The position numbers were made by a program, and so were the translations under genes. This document shows, piece after piece, positions 6,202-13,132 of a stretch of 25,922 nt of DNA (position 1 is the stretch's first letter; every line of letters begins with the position of its first letter). This stretch comes from an uncultured Clostridia bacterium (GTDB lineage: Bacteria > Bacillota > Clostridia > Christensenellales > UBA1242): positions 1 through 25,922 of the forward strand of contig CAMOEU010000001.1 of NCBI GenBank assembly GCA_946612575.1, written 5' to 3'. A model generated the notes under the pieces. That model worked only from the letters and a program-made list of their open reading frames with translations, ran no database searches and had not been told where the DNA came from.

Positions 6202-9200
6202 ATGAGAGAAAGGGTTTGTAAAAATTGTGGAGGAAGACAATATAAAGTTGTTGGGCAGAATATGGTCAAATGCCAGTTCTGTGGGACTCTCTATGTGGAT
6301 GAACAAGCCTCAAAAGAAGAAGAAATTTTGCTTGTTTCTGCAAACGAAAAACTTAGAGATGCAAAGTTTGCGGATGCAATTGTAGAGTTTGACAAGATTC
6401 TTTCCATATACCCAAACTCGTTTGAAGCTTTTTTTGGAAAATCTCTCGCCAAGAATAAAATTGTGTTTTACACAAACAAAAAAGGCTCGGGGAAAAGACC
6501 AAGATATTTTGGAGACAAAATCCCACAACTTTCAAATGATGATGATTTTCAATCTGCAATAAACAGTGCTCCTGAAGAAATTGAAAAGGAGTATGGTGAT
6601 ATTGCAAAGAGAGTTGAAAGAGACATAAAAAAATATTGTGAAATTGACAAGTCAAAAGGCTGTGATGTTGTCATTTTCCAAATGAGTGAAGATGGTATTG
6701 ACAAAACAGAAAAACTTGTCAAAAAACTTAATTCAAAAAAAATAGAAACATACTTTTTGCAAGAACTTGAGACAAAAGAAAATGAAGCAGAGACCTTCTA
6801 TGCTCTTTCTTGTGCAAAAGTTTTGCTTGTTGTTGCAAACAAGAAAAATGGATATAACGATAGTGATGTAAAAAATCTTATTGATAGATTCAGATATTTT
6901 ATTTCTCAAAGACAGAAATATTCTATGGGATTTGTTATTGCATATGACAACAATGTCATTGAGAAAGAAAATTTGCCACAAGAACTTGGTTTTTGCAAAA
7001 ATTATGTTGATTTCAATTCCAAAAATTTTGTGGATTATATGACTGCAAACATTGAGACTGTGATTGAAAAAACACCACAGGAAGTTGCAAAAATTGAAAC
7101 AAGAAAAGTTGAAAAAGTTGAACCTATAAAGAAAGAATATGTTGATGTTGAAAACATTACACCAGCCGAACTTGGGCATTATAAAGTTCAAAATGTTGAA
7201 GCGAAAGATGCAATAAAGACAAAGTGGATTTTCCTTAGTTTGAAAAATGCCGATTTTGAAGCGACAGAAAAACTCATTGAAGCCGAACTTGAGAAAGATC
7301 CAAACAATGCCGAAATGCTTTTTGCACAAATGCTTTGTGAAAAAAGATTAAGGACAGCAGGCGAATTTTTTGAAAGCATATCAAATTTTGATAACAAAGA
7401 GAAAATAGACAATATTCTTGCTTACTCTTCAAAAGAGTTTGCTGAGATGTTTGTTGACAACTGGGAAAGACTTATTGAGAGTATTGACAGCGATGATTGC
7501 TACAACACATATCTTCTTTATCTTGCAAAATTTGACACTCCAAACAGAGAACATTTTGTGGAGTGTGCACAAGAAGTTGCTGTTGAGACAATGAATGAAG
7601 AGCTTATTGACAATGTTTTGAAATGCTTCAAAAAAGATGAAGTTGATAAGTATGTTAAGTTTTATTTCGAACTTGCTCAAAAGAGCGACAATCAAAAATA
7701 TTATGACAAAATTCTTGAGATTGACCAAGGTCATAAGCAAAGCAATATGTCGCTGCTACTTAGAAACTTTAAGACAAATCAAGACAAACTTGAATTTAGA
7801 GACAGAGAAAAAATTGAAGATAGCCTAAAATTTTTGGATGATGATGCAAGAAGTCAGTTTGCTTTTGCTGTGATAAATCTTGTTATTCCTGTTGCATTTT
7901 TGGATTTGAAAAAGGCTGAAGAGCAGATTGATTTTTATCTTTCTTATGTTGATCCAAAAAATTATGAAATCCCATACAATATTGCAAAGAAGTTGCTTGA
8001 TGTAAATTCTTTCAGATTGGCTGAAAAATATATCGCTATTGCAATTTCAAGAAATAAAAAAGATGCGACACTTTATTGGGAGCTTTTAAAGATAAAAGCT
8101 CATTGCAAGACTGATGCTGAAGTTGTGACATCTCCAGTTGACTTGACACAATTCCCTGAATGGCAAACTTTGCTGAATTATGCAAACGATGAACAGACAG
8201 AGCAATATGCAGAAATTGTCAGCAAATCACACCTTTATAAAGGCAAAAAGAAGCAGATTGCTGAAGAACTTATTGACAAACAATCAATGATTGAGAAATT
8301 GACTGATTTCTTAAACAGAAACAACAAAATTTTGCTTGAAAATGAAGAAGAAAACGGAATTGTTTCTGTCAAAGGTTGTGAATATTTCAAGATTCAACTT
8401 TCACCATTTGAAGATTATTTAAACATTGTCAAAGATGTTGAAACTTTTGATGATTATGTTGCAATTGCATCACATATTTATCAAAGACTGTTTTTCCTTG
8501 GATTGACACTTGAAAGTTCGGTAAGTTCGATTCAGATAAATGAAAAAGGTGAAGGTCTTAAAAATGTCGAAATTGGAAGAAGTCTTTCTTTAGGTCACAA
8601 AAAACAAAAGAAAATAAAAACAAACAAAACAAAAGAAGAAAGACTTGTTGATCCGGAACTTATTGAAAGAAGAAAGAAATTTTGGAAACTTTTCTTTTTT
8701 GGATTTTTTGAGATTTTCCCTGTTTTGTTTTTGACGATTTTGTTGACAATTAACATAGGTAATTCAAAACTTGTTTATGCTTATTTTTCACAAAAAGCAA
8801 TTCTAATTATGATGCTTTATTCTGTGGTTGTAGGCTTTGGAAATCTGATTTATTATATGCTAAGAAAGAAAAAATTTGCGATAAAGAAAAAGCTTTCATT
8901 GATTTTTCTTATGATATTTGCTTTTTTGAATGTTATTCTTCTTGTAATTGGATTTTATTTGACTGATAATACAATCAGAATTTACAACGGAAATGAATTT
9001 GAAACTTTTGTAAATAATGCAACTTATTCAAATATTGAGATTGAAAATGATATTAATTTCAAAGGAAAGGAAATTTCGGTTGGAGATTTCTATGGAAAAA
9101 TTGATGGAAAAGGTTTTTCGTTAAATAATGTTGCATTGAAACAAACAGAAAACACGGCGATGATCCGTAGCAATTTTGGGACAATCAAAAATCTGAAAAT

Positions 9201-10035
9201 CAATCTTGAAACAAAAACATACAGAAATATTTCAAACTTTGCAGTGATTGCGATAAACAATTATGGAGAGATTATTGGTTGTGAAATTTCTGGAAATGTA
9301 AAAATCTATGCAAAAGATTCATTAAATTGTGGTGGATTCACAACATATCAATGTGCAGGAGAAATAACAGAATGCACTGATAATACAAATATTGAAATTG
9401 CAAACCTGAAAAAAACTGGAAAGCTTGGAAAACTTGCTGCAGTGGTGAGTGGAAAAACAAGTTTTGTAAAAAATGAAACTTATGGAAGTTTCAAAATTTC
9501 TGAAAATGAATGCGAAATGGTGTATTTTGGTGGACTTGCTGGTTATGTTGATGGAGATTTTGAATGCAAATTTGAACAAAATGCCGCAAAAACTGATATA
9601 AATGTAAATGTTTTTTCAAAAAGTTTAACGATTGGTGGGCTTTTTGGTTATTCAACAAAATCAAGCAAAAACAACTATGCCGATTTTAACATTAGTAATG
9701 TAAACACCAACAACGGAAATGTTGGCGGACTTTATGGCGAGTTTGTTTGCTACAATCCGGCTGATGCAATAGCTTTTAGTTATGCGAAGATGAATTTAAG
9801 TATCTCAATGACTGGTCATGTGGGTGGAATTGTCGGTGGAACACACGGAAGCATCAAAAATTGTTTCTTTAAGGCTAATGAGTTATTAAATATTGCTTCA
9901 GGGCAACAAATTGATATGACGACAATTTCAAATTGTATGAGCAATTTGGAAGGATATAAAAAAGCTCTTGGCTTCAGCTCAGAATATTGGAATGGTGTGA
10001 ATGAAGATTCTTCTAATTATCCAACTTTAAAATAA
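6202..10035 (+). CDS. Transmembrane zinc ribbon-TPR-TIR-like protein with external beta-rich domain, 1,277 aa
   Basis: Domains in order: a zinc ribbon with Cys 6/9/24/27; a TPR unit (about 40-80); a TIR-like domain (about 154-287, starting CDVVIFQMSEDG, with the core strand SCAKVLLVVAN); a long helical-repeat region (about 320-800) with TPR-like pairs; three TM helices (about 830-852, 866-887, 898-920); and a C-terminal domain of about 355 residues made of short Gly/Asn-rich strands like GLUG/right-handed beta-helix repeats (GGLAGYVDG, IGGLFGYS, VGGLYGEF, VGGIVGG). Basic residues before TM1 and between TM2 and TM3 place the N-terminus inside and the beta domain outside. The zinc ribbon-TPR-TIR front end is a known Bacillota architecture; joining it to TM helices and an ectodomain suggests an envelope sensor. 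It starts 2 bp after the ATPase gene and carries the operon terminator. Confidence 0.8.
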   Translation: MRERVCKNCGGRQYKVVGQNMVKCQFCGTLYVDEQASKEEEILLVSANEKLRDAKFADAIVEFDKILSIYPNSFEAFFGKSLAKNKIVFYTNKKGSGKRPRYFGDKIPQLSNDDDFQSAINSAPEEIEKEYGDIAKRVERDIKKYCEIDKSKGCDVVIFQMSEDGIDKTEKLVKKLNSKKIETYFLQELETKENEAETFYALSCAKVLLVVANKKNGYNDSDVKNLIDRFRYFISQRQKYSMGFVIAYDNNVIEKENLPQELGFCKNYVDFNSKNFVDYMTANIETVIEKTPQEVAKIETRKVEKVEPIKKEYVDVENITPAELGHYKVQNVEAKDAIKTKWIFLSLKNADFEATEKLIEAELEKDPNNAEMLFAQMLCEKRLRTAGEFFESISNFDNKEKIDNILAYSSKEFAEMFVDNWERLIESIDSDDCYNTYLLYLAKFDTPNREHFVECAQEVAVETMNEELIDNVLKCFKKDEVDKYVKFYFELAQKSDNQKYYDKILEIDQGHKQSNMSLLLRNFKTNQDKLEFRDREKIEDSLKFLDDDARSQFAFAVINLVIPVAFLDLKKAEEQIDFYLSYVDPKNYEIPYNIAKKLLDVNSFRLAEKYIAIAISRNKKDATLYWELLKIKAHCKTDAEVVTSPVDLTQFPEWQTLLNYANDEQTEQYAEIVSKSHLYKGKKKQIAEELIDKQSMIEKLTDFLNRNNKILLENEEENGIVSVKGCEYFKIQLSPFEDYLNIVKDVETFDDYVAIASHIYQRLFFLGLTLESSVSSIQINEKGEGLKNVEIGRSLSLGHKKQKKIKTNKTKEERLVDPELIERRKKFWKLFFFGFFEIFPVLFLTILLTINIGNSKLVYAYFSQKAILIMMLYSVVVGFGNLIYYMLRKKKFAIKKKLSLIFLMIFAFLNVILLVIGFYLTDNTIRIYNGNEFETFVNNATYSNIEIENDINFKGKEISVGDFYGKIDGKGFSLNNVALKQTENTAMIRSNFGTIKNLKINLETKTYRNISNFAVIAINNYGEIIGCEISGNVKIYAKDSLNCGGFTTYQCAGEITECTDNTNIEIANLKKTGKLGKLAAVVSGKTSFVKNETYGSFKISENECEMVYFGGLAGYVDGDFECKFEQNAAKTDINVNVFSKSLTIGGLFGYSTKSSKNNYADFNISNVNTNNGNVGGLYGEFVCYNPADAIAFSYAKMNLSISMTGHVGGIVGGTHGSIKNCFFKANELLNIASGQQIDMTTISNCMSNLEGYKKALGFSSEYWNGVNEDSSNYPTLK

Positions 10036-10066
10036 AAACCTTAAATATAAGGTTTTTTATTTTTTA
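10034..10066 (+). terminator. Terminator of the ESCRT-III/Vps4-like operon
   Basis: The 9-bp stem AAAAACCTT (10034-10042) pairs with AAGGTTTTT (10049-10057). It has a 6-nt loop and is followed by a T-rich tract, and it starts within the stop codon. Confidence 0.85.
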
Positions 10067-10067
10067 T

Positions 10068-10754
10068 ATGGTCAAAAATCTATATGTGGATTGTGTTTTT
10101 CTCGTTTTTTTAATGATTGGAGCGATAAAAGGTGCTAAAAAGGGTGTTTTTGGCAGTTTTTTCAAGGTTGTAGTTTTTATTTGTTCAACAATAGCTGCGA
10201 TTTTTATCTCAAACAAAATTGTCGAATTGTGGCTTAGTGAAAGTGAGATTGGGGTTTGGCTTGAAAGTCAGATGTCTGCATTTATTAAAAATATATGTAA
10301 AAATGTTGAGACAAAAGAAGATTTTTTAAATTTTTTGCAACAAAAAAACAACATTATTGCAATAATTATGACAAAAATTATTGATAGAATTGAAATTGGA
10401 CAAGGGGATAGTTTTATTGAAACTATTTCTCAAAAAATAACTGTCATACTTGAAAAAGCGGTTGTTTTTATAATTGTTTTTCTTATTGTATATATCTTTT
10501 TGAGAAAAATAACAAGTTTTGCTGGAAAAATATCAAAAATAAGTGTAGTTGGTGGTGTTGATAAAATATTTGGTGTTTTGTTTGGTGTGGCAAAAGCAGC
10601 AATCTTCTTTGGGATTTTCTATTTTGGTGTTGGTGTTTTGTCAAATTTAGTGCAAAATCAAATTTTGACAAACTTAATGCAAAACGACAAAATGGTTAGT
10701 GTTTTATATAATATGGTATATGAAAAAACAATCAGTGTGTTTTTGCCATACTGA
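10068..10754 (+). CDS. CvpA-family membrane protein, 228 aa
   Basis: The protein has about four hydrophobic segments. An early D-C-V-F-L-V-F-L-x-x-G-A-I-K-G-x-K-K-G motif and a later segment of the form VGGVDKIFGVLFGVAKAAIF match the CvpA/colicin V production family (typical form R-x-x-G-x-x-x-G-x-x-K-G). Family members are inner-membrane proteins with poorly defined envelope roles. The ATG at 10068 directly follows the operon terminator and has no recognisable Shine-Dalgarno (only T/A before it), so the exact start is uncertain. The coding frame itself is clear. It converges on the minus-strand divIC-like gene, sharing a bidirectional terminator. Confidence 0.75.
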   Translation: MVKNLYVDCVFLVFLMIGAIKGAKKGVFGSFFKVVVFICSTIAAIFISNKIVELWLSESEIGVWLESQMSAFIKNICKNVETKEDFLNFLQQKNNIIAIIMTKIIDRIEIGQGDSFIETISQKITVILEKAVVFIIVFLIVYIFLRKITSFAGKISKISVVGGVDKIFGVLFGVAKAAIFFGIFYFGVGVLSNLVQNQILTNLMQNDKMVSVLYNMVYEKTISVFLPY

Positions 10755-10765
10755 TTGTTTATTTT
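10723..10765. terminator. Bidirectional terminator between cvpA-like and divIC-like genes
   Basis: The 11-bp perfect stem AAACAATCAGT (10726-10736) and ACTGATTGTTT (10750-10760) can extend inward by three pairs. It has A-rich 5' and T-rich 3' flanks. It overlaps the ends of both convergent genes (stop codons at 10754 and 10759). Confidence 0.8.
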
Positions 10766-10986
10766 AGAATATCTACGATTTCGTTTTCGAAATTTATGTT
10801 TTCAAAACATACTATTGATGTTGATGTGATTTCATCATTTTTTCTCTTTAATTCGTTTATTGCATCGTTTTTGTTTGCAATAATTATTGCAGTGATAATA
10901 ATTACGAATAGAAGGATTGGTATAAGTATTATTGATATTTTTTCAAACAAACTAAGATTTTTCCACCAGTTTTTCTTTTCTTCCAT
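10759..10986 (-). CDS. DivIC/FtsB-like small membrane protein, 75 aa
   Basis: It has a short basic N-terminus (MEEKKNWWKNLSLFEK), one TM helix (about 19-37, ILIPILLFVIIITAIIIA) and then a short coiled-coil-like helix (NDAINELKRKNDEI). This is the layout of DivIC/FtsB septum proteins, and the gene sits in the yabP-yabQ-divIC order known from Bacillus. At 75 residues it is shorter than usual, with a very short coiled coil. The identification leans on position and layout rather than clear sequence identity. The ATG has AAGGAAAG upstream and lies 35 bp inside the 3' end of yabQ, implying translational coupling. Confidence 0.55.
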   Translation of the reverse strand: MEEKKNWWKNLSLFEKISIILIPILLFVIIITAIIIANKNDAINELKRKNDEITSTSIVCFENINFENEIVDILK

Positions 10987-11314
10987 CTTTTCTTTCCTTG
11001 TGATTATTGTAGCACTTGTTTTTTATTTTTGCAACAACTTTTGAAATGATTTGTTTTGTTAATATTGTAAGAAAGAAAAATGTAAACAAATATACTGGTC
11101 GAATTTCTCCATAATTGAAAATCAAGTTTGAAAAATAGAAGATAAGAAATATGAAAAAATATAGCAAAAAATTAAAAAAATTGTTTACGAAATTAAATTT
11201 TTTATTTTTTATTTTAAATAAATTAAAAAAATAAATTAAAAAACCGCTAAAAATGCCTACACAAGCAATTTTCAGCAGTATCAAAAATTGCGATAAAGTT
11301 TGAAATAAAATCAT
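10952..11314 (-). CDS. yabQ: Spore cortex biosynthesis protein YabQ-like, 120 aa
   Basis: This is a membrane protein with four hydrophobic segments (starting at residue 2, then about 23, 47 and 75) and a strongly basic C-terminal tail (KNKCYNNHKERKDGRKEK). The early L-x-x-F-L-x-x-x-K-I-x-x-x-G-x-x-x-G-F-L-I-Y-F-F-N pattern is typical of YabQ. YabQ is a sporulation-stage protein of the outer forespore membrane needed for cortex formation in Bacillus subtilis. Its ATG overlaps the yabP stop codon by 4 bp (ATGA type), so the two are translationally coupled. The match is by motif and by its position after yabP. Confidence 0.75.
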   Translation of the reverse strand: MILFQTLSQFLILLKIACVGIFSGFLIYFFNLFKIKNKKFNFVNNFFNFLLYFFIFLIFYFSNLIFNYGEIRPVYLFTFFFLTILTKQIISKVVAKIKNKCYNNHKERKDGRKEKLVEKS

Positions 11315-11559
11315 TTAAAAAGCCTTTTTATTATATTTTTCTTTTCATTTTTTTGAGAATATTTTATCGAATTTATTTCACCTTTAAAAACAACTTCATT
11401 GTTTTCAAGATTGAGTTTTGTTATTTCAATGTTCTGTCCCAAAACAATAAGATTTTGATCCTGCATCTCAATGACTGCCTGAGTGTTTGTTGATGACAAA
11501 ACCTTTGTCGCTCCATTGATTGTTAGTTTTGACTTGTCTTCCAAAAGAATTGATTGCAT
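11311..11559 (-). CDS. yabP: Sporulation protein YabP (YabP/YqfC family), 82 aa
   Basis: The 82 residues match the small all-beta YabP/YqfC family: LLEDKSKLTINGATKVLSST, then VIEMQDQNLIVLGQNI, then ITKLNLENNEVVFKGEI and INSIKYSQ. The L-x-I-x-G-x-x-x-V-x-S and G-x-x-x-x-I-x-K-L-N-L-E-x-x-x-V motifs are characteristic. YabP is a sigma-E-controlled sporulation protein in Bacillus. The start ATG has AAGGAG upstream. A TATACATT element on the minus strand upstream resembles a sigma-E -10, but I could not find a matching -35, so the promoter is left unassigned. The gene is divergent from the rluA-family gene, with 51 bp between starts. Confidence 0.85.
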   Translation of the reverse strand: MQSILLEDKSKLTINGATKVLSSTNTQAVIEMQDQNLIVLGQNIEITKLNLENNEVVFKGEINSIKYSQKNEKKNIIKRLFK

Positions 11560-11575
11560 AATAACTCCTTTTTTC

Positions 11576-11604
11576 TTGTCTGTTTTTGCAGTTTAATGTA
11601 TAAT
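11576..11604 (+). promoter_or_regulatory. Promoter of the RluA-family gene, predicting a leaderless mRNA
   Basis: -35 TTGTCT (11576-11581), 17-bp spacer, perfect -10 TATAAT (11599-11604). The expected start site, six to seven bases downstream, falls on the ATG at 11611. Confidence 0.75.
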
Positions 11605-11610
11605 ATGTAT

Positions 11611-12423
11611 ATGAACAAAAAAGAGATAATAGTAAAGAAAAACTCAAAAATATCAGTTTTGCTTCAAGATTTTGGATTTTCATATTCTGATGTAAACAAA
11701 ATTTTGAGAGAAAAAGATGTAAAAATAAACGGAAAAGCAACAAAAGAAAACTTATCAGTTTGTGCTGGAGATGTTTTGACGGTTTTTTACACTGATGATA
11801 TGATAGAAAAAAAGTATGAAACAGTGTTTGAAAGTGAAAATGTGCTGATTGTATATAAGAATCAAGGTATTGAAACAGATGGCGAAAATGGTCTTGCAAA
11901 AAAATTGGGTGTTAAAGCTGTTCATAGACTTGATAGAAACACTGAAGGACTTGTGATTTTTGCAAAAAATAATGTCAGTGAAGAAAAGTTGTTAAATGTT
12001 TTTAAGAAACGACTTGTTCACAAGTATTATGTTGCTGAAGTTGTTGGGGAATTTGATGTTAAAAACACACAGTTCGATGCTTATCTTGTTAAAGATAGTG
12101 ACAAATCTTTTGTGAAAATATACAAAAATCGTGTTCCGAATTCAGTTTTGATTAAAACTTGTGTTGATACAATAAAATGCGGGAAGCAATCGAGTTTGGT
12201 TAAAGTCGAACTTCTCACTGGAAAAACTCACCAAATAAGGGCTCATCTTGCATATTTAGGTCACCCAATAATTGGAGATGGAAAATATGGGAAGGAAAGC
12301 GATAACAAAAAATTTAACCAAACAAAACAAAAACTTGCTTGCTTTTGTTTGAAATTTGATGAAGTGGGAATAAAAGAGATAGATAATAAAAGTTTTACTA
12401 GAAAACCAAAGTGGTATATATAG
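11611..12423 (+). CDS. RluA-family 23S rRNA/tRNA pseudouridine synthase, 270 aa
   Basis: The N-terminal S4 domain (about 8-60, ISVLLQDFGFSYSDVNKILR, V-x-I-N-G-K) binds RNA. The catalytic domain carries HRLDRNTEGL (105-114) with the catalytic Asp108, and the conserved LLTGKTHQIRAHLAYLGHPI segment followed by GDGKYG. It converts uridine to pseudouridine in structured RNA; the exact target (RluC, RluD or RluB-like within the RluA superfamily) cannot be told. The start at 11611 is chosen because the S4 domain begins shortly after and the -10 box lies 6 bp upstream. The longer frame from 11554 would run through the promoter. There is no Shine-Dalgarno, so translation is probably leaderless. Confidence 0.88.
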   Translation: MNKKEIIVKKNSKISVLLQDFGFSYSDVNKILREKDVKINGKATKENLSVCAGDVLTVFYTDDMIEKKYETVFESENVLIVYKNQGIETDGENGLAKKLGVKAVHRLDRNTEGLVIFAKNNVSEEKLLNVFKKRLVHKYYVAEVVGEFDVKNTQFDAYLVKDSDKSFVKIYKNRVPNSVLIKTCVDTIKCGKQSSLVKVELLTGKTHQIRAHLAYLGHPIIGDGKYGKESDNKKFNQTKQKLACFCLKFDEVGIKEIDNKSFTRKPKWYI

Positions 12424-12440
12424 AACCATTTTGGTTTTTT
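12403..12440 (+). terminator. Terminator of the RluA-family gene
   Basis: AAACCAAAGTGGT (12403-12415) pairs with ACCATTTTGGTTT (12425-12437), 13 bp with one G-T wobble. A 9-nt loop separates the arms and a T run follows. The stop codon is in the loop. Confidence 0.85.
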
Positions 12441-12456
12441 CTTCATATATGTTTAT

Positions 12457-12924
12457 ATGAAAAATGAGTTTTATAAAGAAAATTCTTATTACCAAGGGCT
12501 GTTGCAAAATTTTTATGGTGGCAAAAGTGGATGTTTTTGTGCTTTTATGACATTTTTTTATCAATATGAACAAAGTTTGATTTTCAATGAAAATTTGAGT
12601 GTTATGTTTGAAAAATTGTATAATGTCGAGCTTGAAAATTGTGTGATTTTGAGCAGAATTTTGTTAAAAACTGGTTCCGATAACAAATTTTTCTCAAGCG
12701 GAAGAAAATTTTTGTCTGGATATGATGTTGATTACACAAAAAACTTTTCACAAATGTTTTTGAATGATATCGAACTTCTTGAAGTGGGTGTTGTTGAAGC
12801 AAAAAGTATCATTCTCAAGATTGAAAATCTAAACACGAGAGCAGAATTGAAGAAAATTTTGGAAAATAAAAAGAAAGAATTGAAAATTTTGAGAGAAAAT
12901 TATTTGAAATTAAATTTAATTTAA
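12457..12924 (+). CDS. Ferritin-like fold protein lacking expected metal ligands, 155 aa
   Basis: The protein is all helical. The segment VELENCVILSRILLKTGSDN followed by KFFSSG and SGYDVDYTKN matches the ferritin-like (rubrerythrin/Mn-catalase-type) proteins of Clostridia, in which the usual pattern is VEMRHLEILGELIIKLGGNP followed by KFF. The H of the expected E-x-x-H metal site is N here, and the second E-x-x-H near the C-terminus reads as a Lys/Glu helix (KKKELKILREN). It therefore probably does not bind the di-iron centre. The family call is from pattern memory and should be tested. No Shine-Dalgarno precedes ATG 12457, which follows the preceding terminator by 17 bp. Confidence 0.55.
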   Translation: MKNEFYKENSYYQGLLQNFYGGKSGCFCAFMTFFYQYEQSLIFNENLSVMFEKLYNVELENCVILSRILLKTGSDNKFFSSGRKFLSGYDVDYTKNFSQMFLNDIELLEVGVVEAKSIILKIENLNTRAELKKILENKKKELKILRENYLKLNLI

Positions 12925-12932
12925 AAATTGTT

Positions 12933-12966
12933 AAAAATTCGCATTTTTGCGATTTTTTATTATTTT
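12933..12966 (+). terminator. Terminator of the ferritin-like gene
   Basis: AAAAATTCGCA pairs with TGCGATTTTT with one bulged T and a TTT-type loop. A T-rich tract follows, nine bases past the stop codon. Confidence 0.75.
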
Positions 12967-13060
12967 TTGAAGTGTTTTTTCGCCGTTAATACAGCAATTT
13001 TCAAATTTTTGTGAATTATTTTGTTTTATTTAATTTATTAAATAATTTATTTATTTTTGT

Positions 13061-13090
13061 TTGATAAATTTGTGACAAAAGTGTTAAAAT
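13061..13090 (+). promoter_or_regulatory. Promoter of the giant lipoprotein gene
   Basis: -35 TTGATA (13061-13066), 18-bp spacer, -10 TAAAAT (13085-13090). The ribosome binding site GAGGTGA (13120-13126) lies six bases before ATG 13133. The rest of the 12967-13060 gap is very AT-rich with no clear element. Confidence 0.65.
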
Positions 13091-13132
13091 ATTTTTGTAA
13101 TTATAAGAGTTGGAAAGTTGAGGTGAATTCTT

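Larger units (their letters stand above)
2116..10066 (+). other. Predicted seven-gene operon: bacterial ESCRT-III/Vps4-like membrane-remodelling system
   Basis: Seven same-strand genes lie between one promoter (2116-2145) and one terminator (10034-10066). Gaps between them are 11, 0, 11, 1, 14 and 2 bp, each gene has a Shine-Dalgarno, and no internal terminators are visible. Order: SPFH + zinc ribbons; membrane-anchored small protein; TPR protein; ESCRT-III-like A; ESCRT-III-like B; MIT-AAA ATPase (Vps4/CdvC-like); zinc ribbon-TPR-TIR-like-TM-ectodomain protein. The unit definition is seen in the sequence. The joint function in membrane remodelling is inferred from the Snf7/Vps4 and SPFH families. 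Confidence 0.85.

Noticed and set aside
6202..7100. The TIR-like protein as a classic anti-phage NADase defence gene
   Set aside because: The catalytic Glu position is Leu, and the protein is built into a membrane-remodelling operon with TM helices and an ectodomain, so a defence effector role is not supported by the sequence.
10796..11044. Plus-strand hydrophobic frame of 82 codons
   Set aside because: It is antisense to the yabQ/divIC-like genes, has no ribosome binding site, and its hydrophobicity follows from the AT-rich complement of TM-coding sequence.
11554..11610. Longer N-terminus for the RluA-family protein starting at 11554
   Set aside because: This stretch holds the -35 and -10 boxes of the gene's own promoter and would overlap the yabP start region. 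The S4 domain fits the start at 11611.
11571..11640. Sigma-E-type promoter for yabP (TATACATT -10-like element on the minus strand)
   Set aside because: No -35 element at the right spacing, so it is not listed as a feature although sigma-E control is expected from the family.
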